From Acidobacteriota bacterium (GTDB lineage: Bacteria; Acidobacteriota; Blastocatellia; Chloracidobacteriales; Chloracidobacteriaceae), in contig JACQXX010000006.1 of the NCBI GenBank assembly GCA_016208495.1, positions 1 to 45,909 on the forward strand: 45,909 nucleotides of DNA. Reading direction: 5' to 3'. Shown here piece after piece: positions 1 to 8,368 of the stretch. Within the stretch, counting starts at the first letter, position 1, and each line of letters starts with the position of its first letter. Below the pieces are notes generated by a model. That model saw only the letters and a program-made list of their open reading frames with translations, made no database searches and was not told where the DNA came from. Both the position numbers and the translations under genes were made by a program.

Positions 1-1
1 C

Positions 2-202
2 GCGGAACAGAAGGCTGAAAATCAGGTCCTGGCCCGGCGTCGGGTTCGGATTGAGCATGTCAACAGCAGCGTGAAGCGATGTCGGATTGTCAAGGAACAG
101 ATTCGGTTACAGGGCGAGGGGGTTCGGGATCTGGTGATGGGAGTTTGTGCCGCCCTTCACAATTTTCGAGTTCGGATCACACCCTGGGTTCCTATGATTT
201 AA
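2..202 (+). pseudogene. IS5-type (DDE_Tnp_4) transposase, C-terminal end, cut by window edge
   Basis: Reading frame 2 is open from the first base to TAA at 200-202 and gives about 66 residues with no start codon needed, so the gene continues off the left edge. The residues include RRRVRIEHVNSSVKR, a run of basic residues and CAALHNFRVR. This matches the C-terminal end of DDE_Tnp_4 / IS5-group transposases, in which an arginine-rich segment with the last catalytic Glu (here in RIEHVN) is followed by a CxxLHNF-like helix. I cannot tell whether the full gene is intact or a remnant. No clear terminal inverted repeat was seen in the AT-rich 270 bp that follow. A plus-strand ORF starting at 79 is an out-of-frame shadow. 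Confidence 0.75.
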
Positions 203-475
203 TCGTAATAACCTTTACTCTAAAAAACAACTGGAAAAATTGTCTTCGTAAAGCTGGATCAAAGAGACTCAGTCTGATAATAATAAAAACATTCTGACCC
301 TTAACTTCAACCAAACAACCTTACTCAAGCTAATTCCTGTAATCAATAAATATTTCCGGTTTCTCAGTATTTACCTTTCAAACATCCACCATCATCCCAA
401 AGCTACTTGACGACAAATTCCCCCACCGGCTATGGATATCTCAGATTCCCCAACATAACAAACCCAGGGCCACTT

Positions 476-1453
476 ATGAAAAATCATCTTCAGCGTCTTT
501 TCTATAGCCTGTTATCAGCTCTATCAATTTTCCATCAACCAGCATTGAGCCAGCCTGTGATTGAACAAACGCCAGAGTCACCAGTCATCGCCATCACATT
601 TGACGATCTTCCTCTCAATGGACGACAAACCAGTTTGATACTCCAACACAAAATGACCCAGCGGTTAATTTACACCATCCGCACCAACCGGATTGCGGCG
701 GTGGGATTTGTGAATGAAGCCCAGCTTTTTGAATATGGGGAAATTGACCGTCGGGTGGACCTTTTAAAACTCTGGGTAGATGCTGAATTAGAGCTTGGAA
801 ACCATACGTATTCACATCCATCCCTGCATGAAACCCCGGTTGAAGTCTTTATGGAAGACATCATCCGTGGTGAAACCGTCACCAAAATGCTCTATAAGCC
901 AAAGAAACTCCCGCTCCGGTACTTCCGCCATCCATACCTGCGGGCTGGACTATCACCCGAAACCAGAGCCCAGATCGAATCTTTTCTCAGCCGGCGCGGG
1001 TACACAATTGCCCCAGTCACCATTGAAAACTCCGACTGGATGTTTAATGCCCTCTATACTCCGGCCAAACTGGCTGGAAAGAAACACGAAATGCAGGCGG
1101 TGGGTCAGGCGTATGTCACCTATACCGAAGAAATGTTTGCTTATTTTGAAGCACTCTCCGAAGCAGTTCTTGGTCGGCAGGTGCGTCACATTTTGTTACT
1201 GCATTCCAATGAACTCAATGCCGACTATTTTGACGAACTGGTCGGCTTGATGAAAAAACGCGGCTACCATTTTGTCTCACTTGAGGAGGCACTGGCTGAT
1301 CCAGCCTACCAGCAGCCCGACACCTATTTCGGGAAAGGGGGCATTTCCTGGCTTCAACGATGGGCAATTTCGAAAGAGATGACCCCCAGGTTCAGGAAAA
1401 AACCCGAACCTCCAGTTGATATCCAAAAATCATTTGGTCAGCTTGGATATTGA
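476..1453 (+). CDS. secreted polysaccharide deacetylase (NodB-type)
   Basis: The 325-residue product carries an N-terminal signal peptide (MKNHLQRLF then a hydrophobic stretch to ALSQ). That is why ATG 476 is preferred over the in-frame TTG at 407, which would put 23 extra residues in front of it. The NodB motifs of carbohydrate esterase family 4 are visible: ITFDD near the mature N-terminus (motif 1, catalytic base and metal Asp), LGNHTYSHPS (motif 2, the H-x3-H metal ligands) and RYFRHPYL (motif 3, R-x-x-P-Y). Such enzymes remove N-acetyl groups from chitin-like glycans or peptidoglycan, using a divalent metal. The signal peptide places this one outside the cytoplasm. The substrate cannot be read from the sequence. 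The gene stands alone on its strand. Confidence 0.85.
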   Translation: MKNHLQRLFYSLLSALSIFHQPALSQPVIEQTPESPVIAITFDDLPLNGRQTSLILQHKMTQRLIYTIRTNRIAAVGFVNEAQLFEYGEIDRRVDLLKLWVDAELELGNHTYSHPSLHETPVEVFMEDIIRGETVTKMLYKPKKLPLRYFRHPYLRAGLSPETRAQIESFLSRRGYTIAPVTIENSDWMFNALYTPAKLAGKKHEMQAVGQAYVTYTEEMFAYFEALSEAVLGRQVRHILLLHSNELNADYFDELVGLMKKRGYHFVSLEEALADPAYQQPDTYFGKGGISWLQRWAISKEMTPRFRKKPEPPVDIQKSFGQLGY

Positions 1454-1668
1454 TCAACACCCTGGATTTGACTGAATTTTTTGCCGGGTTGAAGTTGTCA
1501 ATGGCAAGAAATACCTGGGAGCCATTGAGCTCAAATTAATTCAAATTGCTGTATTTTCAGGAGATAGATGGAATCAGAGGAATACTGGATTTTTTCTGGA
1601 AAATTTTTCGACTGGCTGTAATTTTTTTACCTTTATTTCATCAGCCAATGAACCTGAGAAGTGTTAAC

Positions 1669-1746
1669 AATGAGAATTGGGTTGTGGCCTTTGGCGAGAA
1701 CATACAAATGCGGCGTGTTGCTCGTCTCCAAAATCCAATTCTCATT
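1669..1746. repeat. 12-bp perfect inverted repeat with 54-bp spacer
   Basis: AATGAGAATTGG at 1669-1680 is the exact reverse complement of CCAATTCTCATT at 1735-1746, and a T-run follows the right arm. It lies in the 310-bp gap between the deacetylase gene and the 3' end of the CDGSH gene. The long spacer argues against a simple terminator. It could be a small palindromic element or a remnant. The rest of the gap shows no convincing gene: a plus-strand ORF at 1546-1920 overlaps the CDGSH gene antisense and has no recognisable domain. Confidence 0.5.
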
Positions 1747-1763
1747 TTTTTTGATCAGACGGG

Positions 1764-1994
1764 CTATTTCTTGACCGGGGGAGGAAGTTCGCGGGCTTCA
1801 CAAACCGATTCAAATCCATTTCGGCCATGCGCCCCATCGCAAAACGGCTTGTTAACCGAATGTCCACACCGACATAACCCAATCACGGTGCGACCAGCCA
1901 GCCCAAACGGGCGTCCCTGAGCATCAAAAATTTCAAAATCGCCTTCAATCCTCAGCGATCCATTTGGGTTTATGGTAATTTTGGTAGCTGCCAT
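1764..1994 (-). CDS. CDGSH-type iron-sulfur protein
   Basis: This 77-residue protein has one zf-CDGSH motif, CRCGHSVNKPFCDGAH, following the family pattern C-x-C-x2-S-x3-P-x-C-D-G-A-H. The three Cys and one His bind a [2Fe-2S] cluster. Just before it is a segment (FEIFDAQGRPFGLAGR) common in bacterial small CDGSH proteins. The start at 1994 (MAATK) is chosen because AGGAGA lies about 8 bases upstream; an in-frame start at 2039 would add 15 residues with no such site. There is no signal peptide, so it is probably cytoplasmic. Its role is not established; electron transfer or redox sensing is typical for the family. It lies downstream of the M14 peptidase gene on the same strand. Confidence 0.85.
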   Translation of the reverse strand: MAATKITINPNGSLRIEGDFEIFDAQGRPFGLAGRTVIGLCRCGHSVNKPFCDGAHGRNGFESVCEARELPPPVKK

Positions 1995-2056
1995 AGTGAG
2001 TGTTCTCCTGATGAACTGAAGTTTGGGTTGAACTGCCATTCAACCTGAAGTACTGG

Positions 2057-3955
2057 TTATTTGAAAGCGTGCATCACCCGCACGACCGGGTACACATCTT
2101 TGTCGGTTTCGAAATAGGGTGAGCGTTGATAAAAAAAGTACAGGCGGGCCTGTGGGTCGGCGGCGAATTGTGCATCATTTTTGAGCCGCTGCTCAAACTC
2201 TTCGCGCAGTTTGGGGTTTAACTCCAACATTTTGCGGGCAATCGGCTCCATCACATAGTCGGAGTAATATTCTTTTTGCTCAAAAATCGAGTCAAACCGG
2301 CCCCATCGCAGTGCTGAATCGGGACCTTCCGGTTCCAGGATATTAAAGGCGACCCTGGCCACCCGCTGGTTCATGGGAACAAAGATGGTTCCGGCTGGAA
2401 ACGAAAGCGTCCGCTTTCGAGGGGTCATGGAAAAACTCGAAACCAGATGCCGCCCTTCAAATGGTCGGTCAGACCACTTCACCATCTGAAAAGTATACTC
2501 TTCAACTTCAGTCGAAAGGTTCTGTGACAATCGCTTAAGCTGGACCCCGTGTGCCTCCAGCAGGTCAATAATCTCAGTCCACTCGGCTGGAATGAAATAT
2601 CCATAGGGGACGACCGGTGAGGCAGTCGGAACGGTTTGATCATAAAACAGCGAATCAACCGTGACTGGCTGGCTGCCATAGCGGGGAATGGAACTTCCAG
2701 TGATCGCGCTTTGTTCAAACGTGGTGGTCACGCCTCGAAAAGCATAGGGTTCGTTCGCTGTTCCCAGTTTCCCAGCTAAATACAACTGGACACCCGGCGC
2801 CTGCTTTTGTGAAAGCGCGGCGATTTGTTCATCCGCCTGGGTTACGGCTTGTTTGAGAGCGGCGGGATTACCAGCAATGAGGTGGAGGGTTTGAACAATG
2901 ACGTCATAGTGGGACCAAACCTGGGTCCGATATGGTTTGAGGCTGTGTGTTTCCACCAGCAACCCTGGGCGATTGCAAATGGCGGCATACCCGGTCGAAA
3001 ATCGCGGCGTTGAGGGGCCGCCTTGAAACCCTTTTGTGACGTCCTGTTCGTCAATTGGTTCAATATAGGGGCCAACCACGTGGCCACCCTGTTCAAGTCC
3101 GGCTTGAAATTTTGGCACAAACGAATTTCGAACCCAGTTTCCAACCGTTGGCCAGACTTCTAACCCACTGGGAATACTGATGGTCACGTCATATTGGTAA
3201 TCCATGCCATCCGTCACATGGTTATCCATCAAAAAGTCTGGTTTCCAGCTTGTCCACATCTTGAGCCAGGCTCGCATCTCCGGGGTATCCGCTTTGAGAT
3301 AATCACGATTGAGGTTTTTGCGGTGCGCGGTGACGCGAAATCCCATTTCACGGGGACCGGCCTGGTTAATGCGGTTATAGGCTGACACGCGTTCGTGACC
3401 ATCAATATTAAAAACCGGCATCACCAGTAAAATAACGTGATCTAAAAGAGCCGCATACTTTTTGGAGACCACGACATCCCGCACAAACATAAACGAGGCG
3501 TCTTTGCCGCCAATTTCACCAGAGTGAATTCCATTTTGGATAAAGATGATCGGTTTGCCGGTTTTCGCGGCGGCTTCGGGGGTAAACGCCCGGTCCTTAG
3601 ACACAATCACCACCACCAGATCACGGCCTTGGGGCGTCCTGGCGAGGGGCTGGATTTTGATCAGGGACGAGCGTTTCTCAAGTTTTTGATAGAGTTCCAG
3701 GACCTCCGCATATCGCCCGGTCTCAACATACCTGGATTTCTCGAAGTGGGTCAGCAGGTCAGGCGGCGACGCTTTGGTACTGTCGGTAAGTGACCGTGCC
3801 GGCCCCGCTTCCGGAGGCTGCCAGCCGGTCAATGGCGGGGAAGGTGGAACTGGGTAAACGGATGGGTTCTGCCCCAATGCCGGGACCACAAACAGAACCG
3901 CCAGAAGTGAGGCCAGCAGAAATTGGAAGCTGGCAACATTTTTTTTACGTGACAT
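2057..3955 (-). CDS. secreted M14-family zinc carboxypeptidase
   Basis: The 632-residue protein begins with a signal peptide (MSRKKN, hydrophobic core, cleavage near ALGQ). A proline-rich linker follows, then an M14 peptidase domain at about residues 65-380. The zinc-binding H-x-x-E is in NGIHSGEIGG (H144, E147). A conserved N-x-D-G-H block (FNIDGHER), the NLNRDY substrate-binding segment and DNHVTDG (third zinc His) follow. The general-base Glu is probably E335 in LLVETHS. The C-terminal 250 residues are not recognisable by eye. The family cleaves C-terminal residues from peptides, and this member would act in the periplasm or outside the cell. Close homologues in Bacteroidetes and Acidobacteria are usually annotated simply as M14 family. 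Only a weak ribosome site precedes the ATG. Confidence 0.85.
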   Translation of the reverse strand: MSRKKNVASFQFLLASLLAVLFVVPALGQNPSVYPVPPSPPLTGWQPPEAGPARSLTDSTKASPPDLLTHFEKSRYVETGRYAEVLELYQKLEKRSSLIKIQPLARTPQGRDLVVVIVSKDRAFTPEAAAKTGKPIIFIQNGIHSGEIGGKDASFMFVRDVVVSKKYAALLDHVILLVMPVFNIDGHERVSAYNRINQAGPREMGFRVTAHRKNLNRDYLKADTPEMRAWLKMWTSWKPDFLMDNHVTDGMDYQYDVTISIPSGLEVWPTVGNWVRNSFVPKFQAGLEQGGHVVGPYIEPIDEQDVTKGFQGGPSTPRFSTGYAAICNRPGLLVETHSLKPYRTQVWSHYDVIVQTLHLIAGNPAALKQAVTQADEQIAALSQKQAPGVQLYLAGKLGTANEPYAFRGVTTTFEQSAITGSSIPRYGSQPVTVDSLFYDQTVPTASPVVPYGYFIPAEWTEIIDLLEAHGVQLKRLSQNLSTEVEEYTFQMVKWSDRPFEGRHLVSSFSMTPRKRTLSFPAGTIFVPMNQRVARVAFNILEPEGPDSALRWGRFDSIFEQKEYYSDYVMEPIARKMLELNPKLREEFEQRLKNDAQFAADPQARLYFFYQRSPYFETDKDVYPVVRVMHAFK

Positions 3956-4076
3956 AGGCTTTTCTAAAATGCTTGAATCAGGATGAAGGTCGTTGTGGAC
4001 GGCACATCCTAAAGAGAGTGCCGTTCAGAAGCAATTCCAGACCGCTGATGATGCGATTCAAGGCTGAGGAAAGAAA

Positions 4077-6680
4077 ATGATGAAGTTACAACGCCTCCCC
4101 AACACACTTCGCCCTTCATTCTTTTGCATAGGACCGTTGTTCCTGATGTGGATAAACACGTTTGGAGTGTTTGCCCAAAGCGAACTACCTTCATCTAAAT
4201 TTGACCAGCCGATTGAAATCCACACCTACAAATATCAAAAAGGGGACGATGCCCGATGGGCGGCGCCGGATTTTGATGATTCCGGCTGGTCTCAAACCAT
4301 CATTAAAAAAGAGTCGCCATCGGAACCACTGACTGACTGGCAGGGATATTTCTGGTTTCGGGCTGAGGTGACGATACCACCAGCCATGATCGGTCAGGAT
4401 ATTGCCTTTTCCTACCAAAAAAATTATGCCCATCAAGCCGTCGAGGTTTTTTTGAATGGAGTCAAGGTTGGAAGCTGTGGCCGATTTCCGCCGGCGATTG
4501 GCTTTGAAAACCAAACCACGATGGTTGTTCCCATCCCCGCGCATGCGGTCAACACACAGGGAAAGGTAAAGCTGGCCTTCCGCGCCTGGGCCCCCGATGA
4601 TCCGCTTTTTGGGACCGCGCGGCTCCAGTTCCCAGTCAAAATATGGTGGACCATGGCCCTGGAAACCCAGGTTTTATCCTGGAAACGTGGCTTGATGGTA
4701 CGTCACATCGTCCCATTTATCCTCTCCCTGATATTTGCGTTGGTTGGTATCTATCATTATGTTCTATACCGCCGGCGGCAGGAACTGACTGAATATTTCT
4801 GGTTTTCACTCACGGCCCTTGGATTTGCTGGCAACACGTTTATTACTTGCTTTTGGGCTGACTTTTGGGTGAATTCCCCTCGTTTGGAAATGCGATTGAT
4901 GACCTTAAGTCAAACTCTCACCGTCTTGATGGGGTTGCAATTTGTACTGGTCTTTTTTCAGTATCCCACATCCCAGTTGATTCGCTGGTATCAGGTTGCT
5001 TTAATTGGAGTTTCTGGTCTGGTGGTCATCGTTCCAGATAGGTGGTTTCATGCTAATTTCCAATTTCTATTTTATTTTTCAGTGATTGGCGTGGTCTTGA
5101 TTGGAAGCATTATTTATCAAAAAGTGATGCAGCGATACGTTGATTCGATTCCGTTGGGAATCGGGATTATGTTTGTGGTAATAAGTGAAATACTGGAAGT
5201 TGTAAAACAATCAAAGTTTTGGCATTACCTCCCTGAGATTGACAACTATGCCCAGTATGGGTTTGCGAGCTTTCTTTTTATGATGGCATTCTCGCTTTCA
5301 AATCGGTTCAGTCGGGTTTATTCCGAGCTGGATGCGTTGAATCAAGATCTGGAGCGGAAAGTCATTGAACGAACCGAACAAATTACCCGTCAGCGCGACG
5401 AAATCGCGAGCCAAAAAGAAGAACTGGAGCAGAGAAAAACCGAAGTTGAAGCCAAGAACCAGGAACTGGACGAAAAAGTGGCCGAACTCACCGCTGCCCA
5501 GAAACAGGCCAATCGAATTTTCTCAGCCTTGGCCCAAGCGCTTCCGGGAACAATCCTGGACGGGAAATACCAGCTTGCGGAAAAGATTGGGACCGGAGGC
5601 TTTGGCGCGGTCTTCCGGGCGACCCAGCTTAATCTCAACCGGTCTGTGGCGGTCAAAGTCTTCCGGCCAGCCGCGGGCAATGATTCCGAGGATGCGATTG
5701 AGCGATTTCGCCGCGAAGGGGTCTCGGCCTCACGTGTAAACCATCCCAATGCGATTTCGATTGTTGATTCCGGAGTTTCAAGCGATGGAATTGCCTATCT
5801 CGTCATGGAATTACTCAATGGGCATACCTTAACTGACGAACTTCGATCTGCTCCACGGCTTTCGGTGTCTCGGTCCTTGAAAATCCTGATTCCGGTGTGC
5901 GATGCGCTCAGTTATGCCCATTCCGTCGGGATCATCCATCGGGATATCAAACCTGACAATATCTTTATCAATCAATCGCCTGAAGGGGAAGTGGTCAAGG
6001 TACTTGATTTTGGCATTGCCAAGCTGATCGGGGCTGAATCGGGGGGCATTGCCGGCGAGCAACTGACGGGCACGGGGTTGATTGTCGGCACCCCGGCGTA
6101 TATGCCTCCGGAACGACTGAGTGGGAAACCGTATGATGGACGCGCTGATGTCTACAGCATTGGCATCATCATGTTCCAAATGATTGCCGGGCAACTTCCG
6201 TTTGCTGAAGCTCAAAACAGTCTCTGGGAGTTGATTCTGGCCCATACAACACGTGCCATCCCATCCCTGCGAGCCTATACCGAAAACATCCCGGAAGAAC
6301 TGGAAACGCTGGTTTATTCGGCTTTGGCGAAAGCCCCGGAAGCCCGTCCATCGGCTCGTGAACTGGCTCATCAACTCAGCATCATCCTGGCTAATTTGGA
6401 TGAGGTTCAGACCCATCAGGTTACGGCCCCCCGTGAACTCCGGCGTATTTCGACCTTCGAAACCACCCCATTGACAACGGGGCATCAAGGTGAACCCCGA
6501 CCAACCAGTTTCGAAGGAATGTCGGATGCAATCACCGTTCTGGCTGAAAAGCCTGATACCACCACCCTCACTCAACAGGCTGTGGTCGAACAAACCCAGG
6601 AGGTTGCGAGTCTGGAACCACGGCACGTCGCCAATATGGAAACAGTGGTCACTGAACGGCCAGCTCCAACCGACGAATAG
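4077..6680 (+). CDS. 7TM-type membrane receptor fused to Ser/Thr protein kinase
   Basis: This 867-residue protein combines a sensor half and a kinase half. Residues 1-34 look like a signal sequence. Residues 45-190 form a jelly-roll-like domain (DFDDSGW, GYFWFRAEV, VEVFLNGVKVG) as in 7TMR-DISM extracellular regions. Several hydrophobic helices occupy about 210-420. Residues 418-485 are a charged coiled coil. A Hanks-type kinase domain follows: glycine loop GTGGFG near 503, VAVKVF Lys near 527, HRDIKPDN near 621, DFG near 644 and GTPAYMPPERLSG activation-end motif. The last 85 residues are low-complexity. All core catalytic residues are present, so it should be active and phosphorylate Ser/Thr in the cytoplasm. 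DISM-7TM sensors are usually coupled to histidine kinases, cyclases or SpoIIE phosphatases. GAGGAAAG precedes ATG 4077. Confidence 0.88.
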   Translation: MMKLQRLPNTLRPSFFCIGPLFLMWINTFGVFAQSELPSSKFDQPIEIHTYKYQKGDDARWAAPDFDDSGWSQTIIKKESPSEPLTDWQGYFWFRAEVTIPPAMIGQDIAFSYQKNYAHQAVEVFLNGVKVGSCGRFPPAIGFENQTTMVVPIPAHAVNTQGKVKLAFRAWAPDDPLFGTARLQFPVKIWWTMALETQVLSWKRGLMVRHIVPFILSLIFALVGIYHYVLYRRRQELTEYFWFSLTALGFAGNTFITCFWADFWVNSPRLEMRLMTLSQTLTVLMGLQFVLVFFQYPTSQLIRWYQVALIGVSGLVVIVPDRWFHANFQFLFYFSVIGVVLIGSIIYQKVMQRYVDSIPLGIGIMFVVISEILEVVKQSKFWHYLPEIDNYAQYGFASFLFMMAFSLSNRFSRVYSELDALNQDLERKVIERTEQITRQRDEIASQKEELEQRKTEVEAKNQELDEKVAELTAAQKQANRIFSALAQALPGTILDGKYQLAEKIGTGGFGAVFRATQLNLNRSVAVKVFRPAAGNDSEDAIERFRREGVSASRVNHPNAISIVDSGVSSDGIAYLVMELLNGHTLTDELRSAPRLSVSRSLKILIPVCDALSYAHSVGIIHRDIKPDNIFINQSPEGEVVKVLDFGIAKLIGAESGGIAGEQLTGTGLIVGTPAYMPPERLSGKPYDGRADVYSIGIIMFQMIAGQLPFAEAQNSLWELILAHTTRAIPSLRAYTENIPEELETLVYSALAKAPEARPSARELAHQLSIILANLDEVQTHQVTAPRELRRISTFETTPLTTGHQGEPRPTSFEGMSDAITVLAEKPDTTTLTQQAVVEQTQEVASLEPRHVANMETVVTERPAPTDE

Positions 6681-6682
6681 TC

Positions 6683-6704
6683 TATGTTATTGAATAATAA
6701 CATA
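6683..6704 (+). terminator. AT-rich hairpin directly after the kinase stop codon
   Basis: TATGTTATT at 6683-6691 pairs perfectly with AATAACATA at 6696-6704 around a GAAT loop, starting three bases after the kinase TAG. It lacks a GC-rich stem and a clean T-tract, so it is a weak intrinsic terminator candidate or a 3'-end stabilising hairpin. Confidence 0.4.
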
Positions 6705-6712
6705 TTAACCTG

Positions 6713-6740
6713 TTCATACTTCATACTTCATACTTCATAC
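6713..6740. repeat. heptamer tandem array, TTCATAC x4
   Basis: Four perfect consecutive copies of the 7-bp unit TTCATAC lie just behind the kinase gene. It is one of several period-7 arrays in this window, each with a different unit. Confidence 0.9.
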
Positions 6741-7185
6741 TTCCAATAAATTGTGCTCGCATTGAGGGCTATTTCCGTGTATAACCAGGATGGTTGAGGG
6801 TGCCCCACGAAGATTGTTTCCTTTCATCCTCGTCATGGATCTTCTCCCGGCACCCCATTTAGTTCCTGGCACTGAAACACGATGTTTCTTTCGGGTAAAT
6901 TTTTTCGGGAGAAACTATTGCCAGTTTGGACTTCATGGCGTTTAATGACGTGTTGCGTCACCGCCCTTGACCAACGTGACGTAACTCGACCTTCCTCCTC
7001 GCCTTTCGGCAATCGAGTTTTCCCTGATAACAATACAATCGGTTTACCGTGATGGTCATTGTACCCGACGGGACGGTACTTGCTTATCCCCAGGCTGCCT
7101 GTACCAGCGTGTGATGGAAGGCACGGCGCTCCACAAGTAGCCACTCACCGACGTGTGCGCTTCATACCGCACAGGAGTTTCTCTT
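6741..7185. other. gap with no recognised gene
   Basis: Apart from the hairpin and TTCATAC array at its left end, the roughly 500 bp between the kinase and the PPC-like gene contain only ORFs without domain signals or ribosome sites. A minus-strand ORF at 6833-7144 has a composition unlike the neighbouring proteins. A short inverted pair, CGTCAC/GTGACG, lies near 6955-6982. An SD, AGGAG near 7171, belongs to the next gene. Confidence 0.5.
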
Positions 7186-7665
7186 ATGTACACTGTTTTT
7201 CTTGGATTGTTTTTGTTGAATCCTGGAACGATTAACCATCTGCCCACAACCAGCAATACCGCTGACAAGCTTCCATTAATTGGAAAACAAAACGATGGAG
7301 ACCTGCGACTGGTACTGGGCAACTCGCCGGATACGGCAGCGCGGGTTCAGTTAAATAAACTCTATCAAGGGGTTTTGTTTGCTGACGGTGACGAAGGTGA
7401 CTTTTTTCGGTTTTCTGTTTCCACCGGGTCACCACTGGCGTTGGAAGTAACTCATGGGAAATCAAACGGTTCGCCCATCAAGTTCGCCCTCAGACGAGCC
7501 GACAAAGGGTTGTTTGGCAACCGGGCGGAAGTCTTTGCTTATGTCAATCCAGGTGAAGCAAAAACAATATCATTAGCTGAAGCCCCAGCCTGTGACCTGA
7601 TTTTTTCAGTGACCAGTGATGGGGAAGACCACAGCTATTCCTTCAAAGTGATCGGAAACGCCTGA
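7186..7665 (+). CDS. secreted protein with PPC-like beta-sandwich domain
   Basis: The start at ATG 7186 is supported by AGGAG eight bases upstream and by the signal-peptide-like N-terminus MYTVFLGLFLLNPG. An upstream in-frame GTG at 7153 has neither. The 159-residue product contains the pattern ADGDEGDFFRFSVSTGSPLALEV. This resembles bacterial pre-peptidase C-terminal (PPC) domains, which are small calcium-binding or carbohydrate-binding-like beta sandwiches usually attached to secreted proteases. Here the domain stands alone. No catalytic residues are seen. It is probably an exported accessory or binding protein. The assignment to PPC rests on the D-x-D-x-x-D-F-x-F pattern only. Confidence 0.65.
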   Translation: MYTVFLGLFLLNPGTINHLPTTSNTADKLPLIGKQNDGDLRLVLGNSPDTAARVQLNKLYQGVLFADGDEGDFFRFSVSTGSPLALEVTHGKSNGSPIKFALRRADKGLFGNRAEVFAYVNPGEAKTISLAEAPACDLIFSVTSDGEDHSYSFKVIGNA

Positions 7666-7680
7666 ATTTGAGTTCCTGAA

Positions 7681-7735
7681 TTCTGGGGACCTGGTACCTG
7701 GGAATCAACATGTCCCAAGTACCAGTCACCAGGGA
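7681..7735. repeat. imperfect 23-bp hairpin downstream of PPC-like gene
   Basis: The arms at 7681-7703 and 7713-7735 are imperfectly complementary (about three quarters of positions by eye, strongest around CTGGTAC and TGGGA) and enclose a 9-base spacer. It starts 15 bases after the PPC-like stop codon. It may terminate transcription or be a palindromic intergenic element. It also covers the first codons of a plus-strand ORF at 7710-7907, which makes that start doubtful. Confidence 0.5.
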
Positions 7736-7854
7736 ACTGAACAGTTTTATGCCAGTTTGGAATCGTATCCTTGATTTATCAGAAAGCGAAACCATTGAAA
7801 TAATTGCTTTTCTGACCTCGATACCCCGAACCTTCAATGATATTACCTGCGTCT

Positions 7855-8238
7855 ATGACCTCAGATCCAACCAAAACAATTGGGTACATGGCCTATTTAC
7901 CGGATGAAACAGACTTTCAAATTGAAGGTGCGGTTGTCATTGCCCGCTCAAAGGATCTGATGGCCAGTTACCTGGCCGGACATCAACCCGAACCAAACAC
8001 CCTGTTTCACATTATCAAAGTCACCTTTTTTGAGATTACCGCCGTGAGCATTGCCAAAAAGGTCGCTTTTCTGTTTGATCAGCCAGCCTATGAACGCTTC
8101 CGAAAGGAAGCCCTCAAGGATGAAATTCTTTTTCCTCTGTGGCGTGACCTCCAAACACCTGAGGCCAGCGGGAAATGGGTCAAGGGAGTCGGATGGAAAT
8201 ATCATACCACCAGGGTTCAGGGTTTTCGGAAGGGATGA
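7855..8238 (+). CDS. hypothetical protein, uncertain start
   Basis: The frame gives about 127 residues (from MTSDPTKTIGYMAYLP). Its composition is protein-like: a mixed charged and hydrophobic centre with IARSKDLMASYLAGHQPEP and FDQPAYERFRKEALK. I recognise no domain, signal peptide or membrane helix. No ribosome site precedes ATG 7855 or the in-frame ATG 7837. An overlapping ORF in another frame (7710-7907) also looks partly protein-like, so a frameshift or a degraded 5' end is possible. The stop codon falls inside a GGGATGA heptamer array, so the last few residues are repeat-encoded. Function unknown. Confidence 0.4.
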   Translation: MTSDPTKTIGYMAYLPDETDFQIEGAVVIARSKDLMASYLAGHQPEPNTLFHIIKVTFFEITAVSIAKKVAFLFDQPAYERFRKEALKDEILFPLWRDLQTPEASGKWVKGVGWKYHTTRVQGFRKG

Positions 8239-8259
8239 GGGATGAAGGATAAGGGATGA
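8232..8259. repeat. heptamer tandem array, GGGATGA-type x4
   Basis: The units are GGGATGA, GGGATGA, AGGATAA, GGGATGA. The first unit contains the stop codon of the upstream ORF. A nearly identical array in reverse orientation, with its variant unit also in third place, lies at 37753-37780. Confidence 0.85.
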
Positions 8260-8276
8260 AAAAATCACCCTGTCAC

Positions 8277-8368
8277 TTTGTCAGTCGGTCATCTTGTCAG
8301 GGTTTGGGGTTCAGGGCCAGATTTTGTCAGTCGGTCATCTTGTCAGGGTTTGGGGTTCAGGGCCAGAT
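8277..8368. repeat. 46-bp direct tandem duplication
   Basis: Two identical 46-bp copies (8277-8322 and 8323-8368) each contain TTGTCAGTCGGTCATCTTG and GGGTTTGGGGTTCAGGG. They lie in the 395-bp gap between the hypothetical gene and mgtE. The rest of the gap (to 8633) holds a short ACCCTGA repeat near 8444-8460, the reverse complement of the GGGTTCA unit seen in the suf operon. It contains no convincing gene. Confidence 0.85.

Noticed and set aside
1546-1920. Plus-strand ORF of 124 residues opposite the CDGSH gene
   Set aside because: Overlaps a clear minus-strand domain gene, no ribosome site, no recognisable domain; probably a shadow.
5829-6626. 265-residue minus-strand ORF inside the kinase gene
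   Set aside because: Lies fully opposite conserved kinase motifs; composition is that of an antisense reading frame.
6833-7144. 103-residue minus-strand ORF in the gap before the PPC-like gene
   Set aside because: No ribosome site, no domain, unusual composition; overlapped by another unrelated ORF in the same gap.
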